Source: JAHQVI01 sp963727575 (lineage in GTDB: Bacteria; Pseudomonadota; Alphaproteobacteria; Rhizobiales; Rhodomicrobiaceae). Taken from it: a stretch of 64,000 nucleotides of DNA. The notes under the pieces were generated by a model. The model saw only the letters and a program-made list of their open reading frames with translations, was not told where the DNA came from and ran no database searches. The stretch lies in contig CAVSIA010000005.1 in NCBI GenBank assembly GCA_963727575.1, forward strand, positions 62,001-126,000, written 5' to 3'. Each line of letters opens with the position of its first letter. Position 1 is the first letter of the stretch. Shown one piece after another: positions 27,414 to 36,975 of this stretch. A program made the translations under genes and the position numbers.

Positions 27414-27446
27414 CCCCGGCGGTTGCCCCCAACCGCCGGGGTTTTC
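27414..27446 (+). terminator. intrinsic terminator after the NlpD-like gene
   Basis: A perfect 12-base stem (CCCCGGCGGTTG at 27414-27425 with CAACCGCCGGGG at 27430-27441) and a CCCC loop are followed by TTTTC. It lies 23 bases after the NlpD-like stop codon and ends the long rightward gene run; the next gene is convergent. Confidence 0.88.
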
Positions 27447-27496
27447 GCGTTTTCGGCGCGTTGCCGGCGCAAGCGATCCCGCCGGGACGGCGCGGC

Positions 27497-28393
27497 TCAA
27501 CCGAGCTGCTTGCCTTCGCGTCCGGCGACGTCCTGGATGAATTGCCAAGCGACGCGCCCCGAGCGCGAGCCGCGCGACATCGCCCATTGCAGCGCATCGG
27601 CGCGGAGCTTGTCGCGGTCGGCGGCGAGGCCGAAATGATCGGCATAGGCGGCGACCATGTCGAGGAAATCGGCCTGGGAGCAATTGTGGAAGCCGAGCCA
27701 GAGCCCGAACCGGTCCGACAGCGAGACCTTCTCCTCCACCGCCTCGGACGGGCTGATCGCCGTCGAGCGCTCGTTTTCCATCATGTCGCGGGGCAGAAGA
27801 TGGCGGCGGTTCGAGGTGGCGTAGAAGATTACGTTATCCGGGCGGCCCTCGATGCCGCCCTCCAGAACGGCTTTCAGCGATTTGTACGAGGTGTCGTCGG
27901 CGTCGAATGACAGATCGTCGCAGAACATAATGAAGCGGTGCGGCGATTTGCGCAGATAAGCAAGGCACGCCGGCAGACTGGCGATCTCCTCGCGGTGAAT
28001 CTCGATCAGCTTAAGCTGGCTGCCGGTTTCGGCCGCAACGGCCGCGTGGACCGCTTTGACGAGCGAACTCTTGCCCATGCCTCGTGCGCCCCAGAGCAGG
28101 GCGTTGTTCGCCGGAAAGCCGCGGGCGAATCGCTCGGTGTTCTCCACCAGCGTCGCGCGCATCTGATCGACGGACTTCAGCAGGGAAATCGGCACCCGGT
28201 TGACCTTGGCGACCGGGATGAAGCCCTCGGGCGAAGCCTGCCAGATAAAGGCTTCTGCGGCGGCAAAGTCGGGCTGGGCAGGCGGCGGCGGGGCGAGACG
28301 ATCGAGCGCGTCGGCGATCCGGTCCAGCGCGGCACGGGCCGCCGGATCGGTCGTCAAGGGCAGGTCCGCCAAGTGGGGGTCGCGGGCTGACAT
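27497..28393 (-). CDS. DUF815-type AAA ATPase
   Basis: This 298-residue cytoplasmic P-loop ATPase belongs to the DUF815 family. Walker A is GARGMGKSSLVKAVHAA near residue 100, Walker B is RFIMFCDDLSFD, and an arginine-rich sensor region is in YATSNRRHLLPRDMMENE. No biochemical role is established for the family to my knowledge. The start was set at the ATG at 28393 with GGAAAG upstream; a TTG four codons earlier is possible. It is leftward, convergent with the NlpD-like gene and divergent from yajC, the usual position in Hyphomicrobiales. No indel. Confidence 0.9.
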   Translation of the reverse strand: MSARDPHLADLPLTTDPAARAALDRIADALDRLAPPPPAQPDFAAAEAFIWQASPEGFIPVAKVNRVPISLLKSVDQMRATLVENTERFARGFPANNALLWGARGMGKSSLVKAVHAAVAAETGSQLKLIEIHREEIASLPACLAYLRKSPHRFIMFCDDLSFDADDTSYKSLKAVLEGGIEGRPDNVIFYATSNRRHLLPRDMMENERSTAISPSEAVEEKVSLSDRFGLWLGFHNCSQADFLDMVAAYADHFGLAADRDKLRADALQWAMSRGSRSGRVAWQFIQDVAGREGKQLG

Positions 28394-28648
28394 AGGGCTT
28401 TCCAAATCTGCGTTTCAAGGTTGTAAGGTGCTGAAAGGACCAAGTCGGGCGATTTTCGTCAAGTGCTGGTAGGAAATTAGCCATTCAGCACTAGCCGCGC
28501 CAACGATCTCGCGCTATTGAGGGGGCGCCAATTCCCTCTTCTTTGGCCGTTGCATCGTCAGGCGACGCCATTATATTCGCCAAAACTCTCGATGTTCCGC
28601 TAGGCATCCGCCGGACGGACGCGGCGACTCCAAGGAGGTCTCATACCG

Positions 28649-29116
28649 ATGTTCATTACGGAAGCCTACGCCCAGGCCGGAGCAGGGCCCGGCGGCAGTT
28701 CGATGCTGTTCCAGCTTCTGCCGTTCGTCATGATCCTTGCGATCATGTATTTTCTCATTATCCGGCCGCAGCAGAAGCGCGTGAAGACCCATCAGGACAT
28801 GATCGGGTCGATTCGGCGCGGCGATACGGTGGTGACGGCGGGCGGCATGGTTGGCAAGGTTTCCAAGCTGATCGGCGACGCCGAGCTGCAGGTCGAGCTG
28901 GCCGAAGGCGTCAAGGTCCGCGTGGTCCGCAGCACCATCGCCGAAGTGCGCACCCGGGGCGACGTCCGCGAGGCCGCGGCGCGTCAGGCGCTCTCCAAGA
29001 AGAGCAAGGACGTCGAAGAAGAGGCCGACGCGCTTGAGGACGATCTCGCCGAGGGCGATGCCGCAAACGCCGGCGCCGTAGAAAAAGGAACCGCGGCGGC
29101 CAATCGCGACCGTTAG
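28649..29116 (+). CDS. yajC: preprotein translocase subunit YajC
   Basis: YajC is a small membrane protein associated with SecDF. It has 155 residues with a single membrane segment (MLFQLLPFVMILAIMYFLII), the conserved RPQQKRVKTHQDMI and the domain RRGDTVVTAGGMVGKVSKL. The tail is longer than in E. coli and strongly acidic (EEEADALEDDLAEGD). A strong AAGGAGG sits 10 bases before the ATG. It begins the yajC-secD-secF operon. Confidence 0.96.
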   Translation: MFITEAYAQAGAGPGGSSMLFQLLPFVMILAIMYFLIIRPQQKRVKTHQDMIGSIRRGDTVVTAGGMVGKVSKLIGDAELQVELAEGVKVRVVRSTIAEVRTRGDVREAAARQALSKKSKDVEEEADALEDDLAEGDAANAGAVEKGTAAANRDR

Positions 29117-29147
29117 GGACGATCAGGCGCGGGAGGGCGCCGTCCCT
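29115..29147 (+). promoter_or_regulatory. intercistronic hairpin between yajC and secD
   Basis: AGGGACG (29115-29121, overlapping the yajC stop codon) pairs with CGTCCCT (29141-29147). Inside it GCGC (29127-29130) pairs with GCGC (29137-29140) around a GGGAGG loop, leaving a bulge on the 5' side. There is no T run, so it is probably an mRNA-processing or translation-tuning element rather than a terminator. Confidence 0.45.
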
Positions 29148-29188
29148 TAAGGTCCGAACGAACAAACACGTCCCGAAGGCAGGCATCG

Positions 29189-30792
29189 ATGCTCTATTTC
29201 AACCGCTGGAAAACGATTGCGATCGTGGCGATCTCGTTCGCCGGGGTCCTGTTCGCACTGCCCAATCTGTTCCAGCCCAGCCAGCTCCAGACGCTTCCGA
29301 GCTGGATGCAGATGCGCATGCCGCTCGGTCTTGATCTGCAGGGCGGCTCGCATCTTCTTCTGCAGATGGACACCAACGAGCTGCGCAACGACCAGCTCGA
29401 AATCGCTGACGGGCGACGTGCGCGAGACGCTGCGCAAGGCGGGAATCGGATATTCCGGCCTCGGCAAGGCAGGCGAAGAGATCCGCGTCACCATCCGCAA
29501 GCCGGATCAGGTCGAGTCGGCGGTCACGGCGCTGCGCAAGCTCATTCAGCCGGTTTCCACCTCCTTCCTGCGCGGCTCGAATGCCGATCTCGAGATCACG
29601 CGCGGCGATGGCAACACCATTCGCCTGAAGCCGACCGAGCCCGCCATCGTGGAGCGCACCAGCGCCGCGGTCGGGCTCGGCGATCGAGACCATCCGCCGC
29701 CGCGTCGACGCGCTGGGCACCACCGATCCCACCATTCAACGCCAGGGCCAGGACCGCATTCTGCTTCAGGTCCCCGGCTTCAACGACCCCGCACAGCTCA
29801 AGGAGCTGGTCGGCAAGACCGCGAAGTTGACCTTTCATCTCGTCGACCAGTCGATGAGCGCCTCGGAAGCCGCGGCCGGCAGCCCGCCGCCCGGCTCCGC
29901 GATCTACCAATCGCAGAGCCCTGGCGAGCCGTCCTACCTTCTGCAGCGCCGCACCATCGTCAGCGGCGAGGATCTGGTCGACTCCCAGCCCGGTTTCGAC
30001 CAACGCACCAGCGAACCGATCGTCTCCTTCCGCTTCAACTCCTCGGGTGCCACGCGTTTCGGGCGGGTGACGCAGGCGAATGTCGGCCGGCCGTTCGCCA
30101 TCGTTCTCGACGACAAGGTGATTTCCGCCCCCGTCATCCGTGAGCCGATCCTCGGCGGTTCGGGGCAGATCTCCGGAAACTTCACCGTTCAGGAAGCCAA
30201 TAATCTGGCGATCCTGCTGCGGTCCGGCGCGCTTCCCGCCTCGCTGCAGGTGATCGAGGAGCGCTCCGTCGGCGCGAGCCTTGGCGCCGACTCCATCGAC
30301 GCCGGCGAGATCGCCGCGATCGTCGCCTTCCTTCTGGTGGTGGGGCTCATGGTTGCCGGCTACGGGCTGTTCGGCATCTTTGCGGTCGTTGCCCTGGTCG
30401 TGAACGTCGCGCTGATCGTTGCCGTGCTCTCCGTTCTGCAGGCGACGCTGACCTTGCCCGGTATTGCCGGTATCGCGCTGACCATGGGCGTGGCCGTCGA
30501 CTCCAACGTGCTGATCTTCGAGCGAATACGCGAGGAAATACGCTCCGGAAAATCGACGATCCTGGCCATCGAAGCGGGCTTCTCGCGAGCCTATTCGACC
30601 ATCATCAACTCCAATTTGACCGGCCTGCTCGGCGGCATCATCCTGTTCTGGCTCGGCGTCGGACCGGTCCGCGGCTTCGCCGTCACGCTGTGCATCGGCA
30701 TTCTGGCATCGATGTTCACCGCGATCACGCTGACCCGCCTGCTGATCGTCGAGTGGTTGCGCCTGGCGCGCCCGCAAACGGTTCCAATTTGA
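29189..30792 (+). CDS. secD: protein translocase subunit SecD (two frameshifts as read)
   Basis: SecD, with SecF, uses the proton-motive force to help pull secreted proteins across the inner membrane. The first membrane helix (TIAIVAISFAGVLFALPNLF) is followed by the D1 motif LGLDLQGGSHLLLQMD. Two extra bases, near 29404 and 29680, shift the frame; the restored chain reads SLTGDVRETLRKAGI and AIETIRRRVDALGTTDPTIQRQG, then runs to the end. The C-terminal half holds five membrane segments with ERSVGASLGADSI and ALTMGVAVDSNVLIFERIREE. The restored length is about 533 residues, typical for alphaproteobacteria. secF starts 10 bases downstream. Confidence 0.94.
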
Positions 30793-30802
30793 GGACTGGC
30801 CC

Positions 30803-31765
30803 ATGGCCTTCGCATTCAAGCCGATAGAATTCGTTCCGCAGAACACCAAGATTCCGTTCACGTCCTATTTTCGGGTGTGCATGGCGGTGTCGAGTGCGCT
30901 GATCGTCGCCACGGTCATATTGCTGGCCACGGTCGGGCTCAATTTCGGCATCGACTTCCGCGGCGGCACGATGATCGAAATCCGCACCACCGACGGGCCG
31001 GCCGACCTGGCGGCGATCCGCGCCAAGCTCGGCAATCTCGGCCTCGGCGAGATCCAGATTCAGGAATTCGGCGCGCCGAACGAGGTGCTCATCCGCGTCG
31101 CCGAGCAACCGGGCGGCGAACAGGCACAGCAGGAAGCGGTCAAGACCATCGAAGGCGTGCTCGGCTCGAACTTCGAGCGCCGCCAGACCCAGGTGGTCGG
31201 CGCGACGGTGTCCGGCGAGCTTGTCCAGCAGGCGCTGATTGCGCTGGTGCTGACCTGCCTGGGCATTTTCATCTATGTCTGGTTCCGCTTCGAATGGCAG
31301 TTCGCGCTCGGCGCGGTCGTCGCGCTGTTCCACGATGTCTTCATCACGGTCGGCGTGTTCTCGGCGACGCAGCTCGATTTCGACCTGACCATCGTTGCGG
31401 CGCTGCTGACCATTCTCGGCTACTCGATCAACGACACGGTCGTGATCTATGACCGGATCCGCGAGAACCTGCGCAAATTCAAGAAGAAGCCGCTGCCCGA
31501 GCTGATCGACCTGTCGGTCAATGAAACACTGTCGCGCACGGTGATGACGACGGGCACGACGTTGCTCGCGCTTCTCGCCCTGTATATTTTCGGCGGCGAG
31601 GTTATCCGCGGATTTACCTTCGGCATTCTGTTCGGCATCGTCATCGGCACCTATTCGTCGGTGTTCATCGCCTCGCCCTTCCTCCTGCTGCTCGGCGTCA
31701 AGCGCGACTGGAGCGGCGTGAAGGCGCCGTCGCCCGGATCGGAGCGCCGCACCGCGGATGTCTGA
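30803..31765 (+). CDS. secF: protein translocase subunit SecF
   Basis: SecF is the partner of SecD in the proton-driven secretion motor. It has 320 residues, an N-terminal membrane helix, the periplasmic P4 domain starting LNFGIDFRGGTMIEI, and five further membrane segments including VALFHDVFITVGVFS and LGYSINDTVVIYDRIRENLR, the signature of the RND-like core. The gene is intact and lies 10 bases after secD, so the two are translated from one message. Confidence 0.96.
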   Translation: MAFAFKPIEFVPQNTKIPFTSYFRVCMAVSSALIVATVILLATVGLNFGIDFRGGTMIEIRTTDGPADLAAIRAKLGNLGLGEIQIQEFGAPNEVLIRVAEQPGGEQAQQEAVKTIEGVLGSNFERRQTQVVGATVSGELVQQALIALVLTCLGIFIYVWFRFEWQFALGAVVALFHDVFITVGVFSATQLDFDLTIVAALLTILGYSINDTVVIYDRIRENLRKFKKKPLPELIDLSVNETLSRTVMTTGTTLLALLALYIFGGEVIRGFTFGILFGIVIGTYSSVFIASPFLLLLGVKRDWSGVKAPSPGSERRTADV

Positions 31766-31771
31766 CGCGCC

Positions 31772-32149
31772 ATGAACCTGCCCCCGCCACTGCTGACCGG
31801 GCGCCCGCCGATTTCCGGTTATGGGCGCGGCGGCTTCCGCATCGGCGGGCTCGAGCATGCCGGTTCCATCCTGATCCTGCCCGAAGGCGTGTTCGCCTGG
31901 CCCATCGATGCGATGAGCCGGCTTGACGCCGACGCCCTCGCGCCGGTCGTCGCCCAGGGCGCGCCGCTCGGTTTCCTGATCCTGGGCACCGGCGAATCGC
32001 AGATCTTTCCCGATCCCGCCCTGCGCCGGACCTTCGCCGAGGCGAGCCTCGGCCTCGACGCCATGGACACCGGTGCCGCCTGCCGCACCTACAATATTCT
32101 GCTCGCCGAGGAACGCGTCTTTGCTGCGGCACTGATCGCCATATCGTAA
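31772..32149 (+). CDS. Mth938-like domain-containing protein
   Basis: This 125-residue protein of the Mth938/DUF498 family (NDUFAF3-like) has a compact alpha/beta fold. Conserved blocks are GRGGFRIGG near residue 18, GSILILPEGVFAWP, LGFLILGTGESQIF and MDTGAACRTYNILLAEERVFAAALIAI. The eukaryotic relative NDUFAF3 helps assemble respiratory complex I. It follows secF by only 6 bases and precedes the NDUFAF6-like gene by 2, so the pair may act together in complex I assembly; that is an inference from the mitochondrial homologues. Confidence 0.88.
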   Translation: MNLPPPLLTGRPPISGYGRGGFRIGGLEHAGSILILPEGVFAWPIDAMSRLDADALAPVVAQGAPLGFLILGTGESQIFPDPALRRTFAEASLGLDAMDTGAACRTYNILLAEERVFAAALIAIS

Positions 32150-32151
32150 TC

Positions 32152-33037
32152 ATGCTCGCCAGGAGCGAAGCACAAGGACCGCGCGTGGCCAAGGCGGCGC
32201 CAGACCATAGCGGCTACATCCGCGATCTTGTCCGCGCCGGGGACCAGGACCGCTATTGGTCGGCGCTGTTGGCGCCGGAACCCGCCCGCGGCGATCTTCT
32301 CGCCCTCTATGCCTTTCACCTCGAACTCGCCCGGATTCCCGGACAGATCAGCCAGCCGCAGCTCGGGGAAATCCGCCTCCAATGGTGGCGGGACGCGCTC
32401 GCCGCGGCATTGAGCGGAGAGGACGCCGATCATCCGGTGCTGATCGCGCTGGTCGAGGCGGACCAGCGCCGGCCATGGCGCGCAGGATCTGCTGATGGGG
32501 ATGATCGAGGCGCGGAGCCTTGAGCTGGACGAGGCCGGTTTCGCCGATTTCGCCGCTCTGCAAGCCTATCTGGACCTGACCGCGGGGGCCGTGTTCCACC
32601 TCGGCGCCGAACGGCTCGGGGCGTCGGGCGATCTGTCGGCGCTGAGCGCGGAGGCAGCGACGGCATACGGCCTCACGGGCCTGATGCGGGCGCTGCCCTA
32701 TCATGCCGCACACGGGACGTTGTTCCTGCCGCAAAGCCTGCTCGCCGCCCACGGCCTGCACCCGAACGCGATCCTCGCCGGCAGCGACAATGCAGATCTG
32801 CGCGCCGCCCTGCGCGACGTCGCCGCTCGCGCGAGCGGGGCGCTGGCGCGCTTCCGCGGTGAAGCGTTGCGGCTGCCGCGCGCGGCGCGGCCGGCCTTCC
32901 TTCCCGTCGCGCTGACCGGGCCTTATCTGCAGCGCATGGCCGACCCTGCGCGGCAGATCTTCGGCGAAATCGTCGAGCTCAATCCGCTGCGACGCTATTG
33001 GCTGATCTGGCGCGGGTTCCTGACCGGCCGGTTCTGA
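32152..33037 (+). CDS. squalene/phytoene synthase family protein, NDUFAF6-like (one frameshift as read)
   Basis: This is a prenyl-synthase-fold protein of about 294 residues after restoring one extra base between about 32462 and 32475. N-terminal RDRYWSALL-type sequence (DQDRYWSALLAPEPARGDLLALYAFHLEL) and IRLQWWRDALAAAL place it in the short group with NDUFAF6 (C8orf38). The first Asp-rich motif (DxxxD) of true squalene/phytoene synthases is absent: the corresponding helix reads AFHLELARIPGQI. A catalytic role is therefore unlikely. The downstream frame continues QDLLMGMIEARSLELDEAGF to the end WRGFLTGRF. Its tight linkage to the NDUFAF3-like gene supports a role in complex I assembly. Confidence 0.85.
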
Positions 33038-33052
33038 GCGCCGCCCGGCGGA

Positions 33053-34460
33053 TCACGCCGTCTTCTGCATCGGCGGCGGTCCGATCCAGTCGTCGAGGTC
33101 GCGGAGCGCGCGATGGGACAGCGCCCGCTTGCGCGCCACGCCTTTTTCCTTACCCTTTATCCGCTTGCCGTCCTCGCGCGTCGGTGCGTCGATCGGCGGG
33201 AACAGGCCGAAATTGACGTTCATCGGCTGAAAGCTGCGGCTGCCGCCGGCCTCTTCGGCCAGATGCCCGCCGGTGATATGGGCGATCAGCGCGCCAAGCG
33301 CCGTGGTCGGCGCAGGCGGCGTCTGCGCGGCCGCCGAGCCGTTCCGCAGCCGCGAACCGTCCGGCGAGCAGGCCGATCGCGGCCGATTCGACATAGCCCT
33401 CGACGCCTGTCACCTGCCCGGCAAATCGCAGGCGTGGCATCGCCTTCAGCCGGAGTTGGCCATCGAGAAGCTTCGGGCTGTTGAGGAACGTGTTGCGGTG
33501 AATGCCGCCGAGCCGGGCGAATTCGGCCTTTTCAAGTCCCGGAATCATCCGGAAGATGCGCGACTGCTCGCCATATTTCAGCTTGGTCTGGAAGCCGACC
33601 ATGTTCCACAGCGTGCCGAGCGCATTGTCCTGGCGGAGCTGCACCACGGCATAGAGGCGGTCCTCGGGGTGGTGCGGATTGGTCAGGCCGACCGGCTTCA
33701 TCGGCCCGAAACGCAGCGTTTCCGCGCCGCGCTCCGCCATCACCTCGATCGGCAGGCAGCCTTCGAAATAGGGCGTGGACTTTTCCCATTCGCGGAATTC
33801 GGTCTTTTCCGCCGCAAGCAGCGCCTCGATGAAGGCGGCGTATTGCTCGCGGTCCATCGGGCAGTTGATATAGTCGGCGCCGGTGCCGCCGGGGCCGACC
33901 TTGTCGTAGCGCGACTGCATCCAGCACACATCCATGTCGACGCTTTCGCGATGGACGATCGGCGCGATGGCGTCGAAAAAGGCCAGCGACTCCTCGCCGG
34001 TCAGCGCCTGGATCGCTGCGCCCAGGGCAGGGGAGGTCAGCGGGCCGGTGGCGACGATGACGCTGTCCCAGTCCTCCGGCGGCAGCCCGGCGATCTCGCC
34101 GCGCTCGATCGTGATCAGCGGATGCGCCTCGAGCCGCGCCGTGACCTCGGCGGAAAAGCGCGTCGCGGTCGACCGCCAGCGCGCCGCCCGCCGGCAGCTT
34201 GTGGGCATCGCCCGCCGCCATGATCAGCGATCCGCAGCGGCGCATTTCCTCATGCAGCAGGCCGACGGCGTTGTTCTCCCAGTCGTCGGAGCGGAAGGAG
34301 TTGGAGCAGACCAGCTCGGCAAATCCGCCGGTCTTGTGCGCCTCGGTCATGCGGATCCGGGCGCATCTCGTGCAGGATCACGGGGACGCCGCGCTTCGGC
34401 GGCCTGCCAGGCGGCTTCGGAGCCCGCAAGACCGCCGCCGATGATATGAATGGGTTTCAT
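33053..34460 (-). CDS. trmFO: methylenetetrahydrofolate--tRNA-(uracil-5-)-methyltransferase TrmFO (four frameshifts as read)
   Basis: TrmFO makes ribothymidine at tRNA position 54 using methylene-tetrahydrofolate and FADH2. The start at 34460 reads MKPIHIIGGGLAGSEAAWQA with the FAD-binding motif. Extra bases near 34402, 34362 and 34163 and between 33300 and 33340 break the frame. The restored chain (about 467 residues) runs through VPVILHEMRP, MTEAHKTGGFAELVCSNSFRS, FSAEVTARLEAHP, GADYINCPMDREQY (catalytic Cys) and FQPMNVNFGLFPP to PPPMQKTA. No residues are lost at the joins, so all four shifts look like sequence errors. Confidence 0.92.
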
Positions 34461-34496
34461 TGTGGGGTCATGTCCCGGTTTGAATTCGGTTGGCGC

Positions 34497-34919
34497 TCAG
34501 ATGCCATCGTCGGGCTTCCAGTCCGGTTGCGTGTCGAAGGATTGAATGGCTGGATTGGGGCGGTCCCAATCGCGCCGCGTTCGCGCGAAGATTTCAACGT
34601 CGGGCAACAGTCCGTCGGACGCATCCAGTCTCCCCATGGTCACCGTCATGACGCCAGGCATGCCGGTGTTCTTGCCAAACAGAGGGCTGCCGCAGGTTCC
34701 GCAAAACAATCGCGTGACGGTGTTCCCCGCCTCACTCTGCATTGCGTAGGCGGCGGGCTGGCCGGACAGGCGAATCCCGGCCTCTGCATACATCGCACCG
34801 GCCGAATGTCCAGCACCGCTGAGCCGTTGGCAGTCCACACAATAGCAGATCGCTACCACGATCGGATCGCCATCAATCTCATAGCGACACGCGCCGCATG
34901 AGCATCGTCCTGTGCGCAC
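34497..34919 (-). CDS. GFA (glutathione-dependent formaldehyde-activating) family protein
   Basis: This is a zinc-binding CENP-V/GFA-fold protein of about 140 residues. The conserved cysteines are in GRCSCGACRYEI, CYCVDCQRLSG and FCGTCGSPLF. The start is placed at a GTG (34919) because family members begin right before the GRCSCGA motif; an ATG at 34970 would add 17 unconserved residues. Despite the family name, most members have no proven formaldehyde activity. It lies just upstream of trmFO on the same strand and is divergent from the lipoprotein gene. Confidence 0.85.
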   Translation of the reverse strand: MRTGRCSCGACRYEIDGDPIVVAICYCVDCQRLSGAGHSAGAMYAEAGIRLSGQPAAYAMQSEAGNTVTRLFCGTCGSPLFGKNTGMPGVMTVTMGRLDASDGLLPDVEIFARTRRDWDRPNPAIQSFDTQPDWKPDDGI

Positions 34920-35124
34920 AGCCCTATCCCCGGATTGTCCAACGTGTTCTCGCCAGCCTGGAATGCTCATCAAGGCGGCTGGGTTTCAAACAGAAACACC
35001 ACGCATTGTGGCTATGGCGCGACAAACTATGCGAAAAGCAAACGGCGCTCAATGGCTGGCTTCTCAAATCTCGCGCGCCGGTGGTATAGAAACAGGCGGT
35101 GGGTCCACAGCAACAGGCGCAGCG

Positions 35125-35806
35125 ATGCGAAAAGCCATTCTATTTGCAACCCTTTCTTCGGTGATCGGGCTTGCTGCCTGTACATATGAGCGCGACGGAC
35201 CGCCAGCCTACCACTATCAGGAATTCAAGTCCCGCGAACCCAGTGGAAATACGGCCTATGTCTGCCACGCCTATGGCTGCCAGATGCAGACGCCGGTGAA
35301 GTTTGGCCCCGCGCAGATCGCCGAGATCACCGAATTGATGCGGAAAACGAAAAAGGCCGACACGCCGTTCGAGGAGCGCCGCGCCATCGCCTATGCGGTG
35401 GGCTGGATGGAGCGCTATGTCGGCGACAAGATCGGCACCTCCGCCGACCGGCCCGGCATGGATTTCGAAGCCTCGGGCGATCCGACGCAGGAGGACTGCG
35501 TCGACGAGGCGACCAATACGACCAGCTACATGCTGATTCTGGAGCACAATCACCTGCTGACACACCATACGGTCGGGCGGCCGTTCTCCAAGGGCAATGT
35601 GCTGCTCGGAGGCGTCGCCAACTGGCCGCATTGGACGGCGGTGCTCTGGGAGAACGGCAACAAGACCAAATGGGCGGTCGATAGCTGGATCTACGCCAAT
35701 GGCGAAAATCCCGCAGTCATCGAAGCCGACAAATGGTATCTGCAGGATCTGAGCAAGCTCCCGCGAAGCAGACCTGACCGGAGGAGCCGAAGCGGGGCGC
35801 GCCTGA
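35125..35806 (+). CDS. hypothetical lipoprotein (one probable frameshift at the 3' end)
   Basis: I do not recognise this protein. The ATG at 35125 opens a lipoprotein signal (MRKAILFATLSSVIGLAAC, lipobox LAAC). The mature part of about 205 residues has paired cysteines (YVCHAYGCQM and a later EDCVDEATN), a basic/acidic helix EITELMRKTKKADTPFEERRA, and a C-terminal half rich in Trp and His (NWPHWTAVLWENGNKTKWAVDSWIY). The overall look is that of an extracytoplasmic, possibly enzyme-like domain. As read it runs on to 35898 and into the convergent gene. One extra C near 35764 would give the ending LPEADLTGGAEAGRA and a stop at 35804-35806, which fits better. Confidence 0.75.
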
Positions 35807-35840
35807 CGCACCCCGCCCCGGCAACCGTTATTGTCCTAAA

Positions 35841-36795
35841 CTACGCGCCGACGCCGCCTGCCTCTTGCAGGTCGGGCAGGATCTTCTCGATCTCCTGACG
35901 CTGCGCCTCCAGAAATGCCGGCAGCTTCAGCGTTTCGCCGAGATGATCGGCCGCCTCGTCCACGGCAAAGCCGGGATCGTCGGTGGCGATCTCGAACAGG
36001 ACGCCGCCCGGCTCGCGGAAATAGACCGAGCGGAAATAGTTGCGGTCGATCTGCTCCGTGGTGCGGATGCCGTGCTCCTTTGACAGCTTGTCCACCATCG
36101 CCGCCTGTGCCGCGTCATCCGCGGCGCGGAAGGCGATATGGTGCACCGATCCGGATCCCATGCGGGCGGGCAGAAAATTGCCGGCGACGCGGATGTCGAC
36201 GATGCCGCCAATCGGCGTGCCCTCGGCCTGAAAGCGGATGGTCGAGCCGTCGCGCCCCGTCTCGGCGAAGCCGAGCACGCCGGTCAGGATCGCGCCCGTC
36301 GCCTCCGCGTCCGCCAGCAGCAGGCTGACGCCGTGGAAGCCGCGTATGGCCGCCTCGGCCGGGATGTCGCCGGCCGTCCAAGCCGCTTCCGATTCGAGGC
36401 CCGGGACGCCGACAAGCGCCAGCCGCATGCCGTCCGGGTCCTTGAAGGCGATAACGGTTTCGCCGAAGCGCTTGGCCGGCGCCTCATGGGCGACGCCGTG
36501 CTCGATCAGCCGGTGGGTCCAATAGCCGATCGCGCTCTCGGGAACGCGCAGCATGGTCTCCTGCGTCTCGCCGACGCCGAGCCTGCCCGGCCGCCACATG
36601 GGCCCAGGGGAAGAAGGTCAGAATGCTGCCCGGCTGGCCGGACTCGTCGCCGTAATACAGGTGATAGGTGCCGGGATCGTCGAAATTGACGGTGCGCTTG
36701 ACCAGCCGCATGCCCAGCGTGCGGGTGTAGAAGTCGAGATTGCGGGCCGCGGAGCCGGCAATCGCGGTGACATGGTGAATGCCGTTATGTGTCAT
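35841..36795 (-). CDS. ring-cleaving dioxygenase, VOC (glyoxalase) family (one frameshift as read)
   Basis: This is a two-module vicinal-oxygen-chelate metalloenzyme of about 317 residues, similar to hydroquinone-detoxifying dioxygenases of the MhqO type. Metal ligands are visible in GIHHVTAIAG near the start, VHHIAFRAADD, and the C-terminal Glu of GVLFEIATDDPGF. The ATG at 36795 has AGGAGG upstream. An extra base between about 36590 and 36605 breaks the frame after LTFFPWAH; the next frame continues GRLGVGETQETMLRVPE. It is divergent from a DoxX gene followed by a LysR regulator, the common arrangement of quinone-responsive modules. Confidence 0.88.
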
Positions 36796-36876
36796 GACCG
36801 ACCTCCTTTCGAGGAGCGGGAAATTGATGTCCAGTCTAGAATTGGGGGCGGGGGCTTTTTGCGCAATGGCTGATGA

Positions 36877-36930
36877 ATTGCATTGGTGCAATATGGGCGT
36901 TGTTTTTCAGTCCATTGCGTTGCGTCAATG
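36877..36930. promoter_or_regulatory. twin ATTG-N8-CAAT palindromes, candidate LysR operators
   Basis: Two copies of the same interrupted palindrome lie in the divergent promoter between the dioxygenase and DoxX genes. The first is ATTGCATTGGTGCAAT at 36877-36892, also a perfect 6-base inverted repeat with a 4-base spacer. The second is ATTGCGTTGCGTCAAT at 36914-36929, within a perfect 5-base repeat. Their starts are 37 bases apart. LysR regulators typically bind such paired interrupted palindromes, and a LysR gene lies two genes away. Binding is inferred. Confidence 0.6.
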
Positions 36931-36975
36931 CGCGGCGCATTCTTCGGGCATCGAACACTCGTCCTGGAGACAAAA

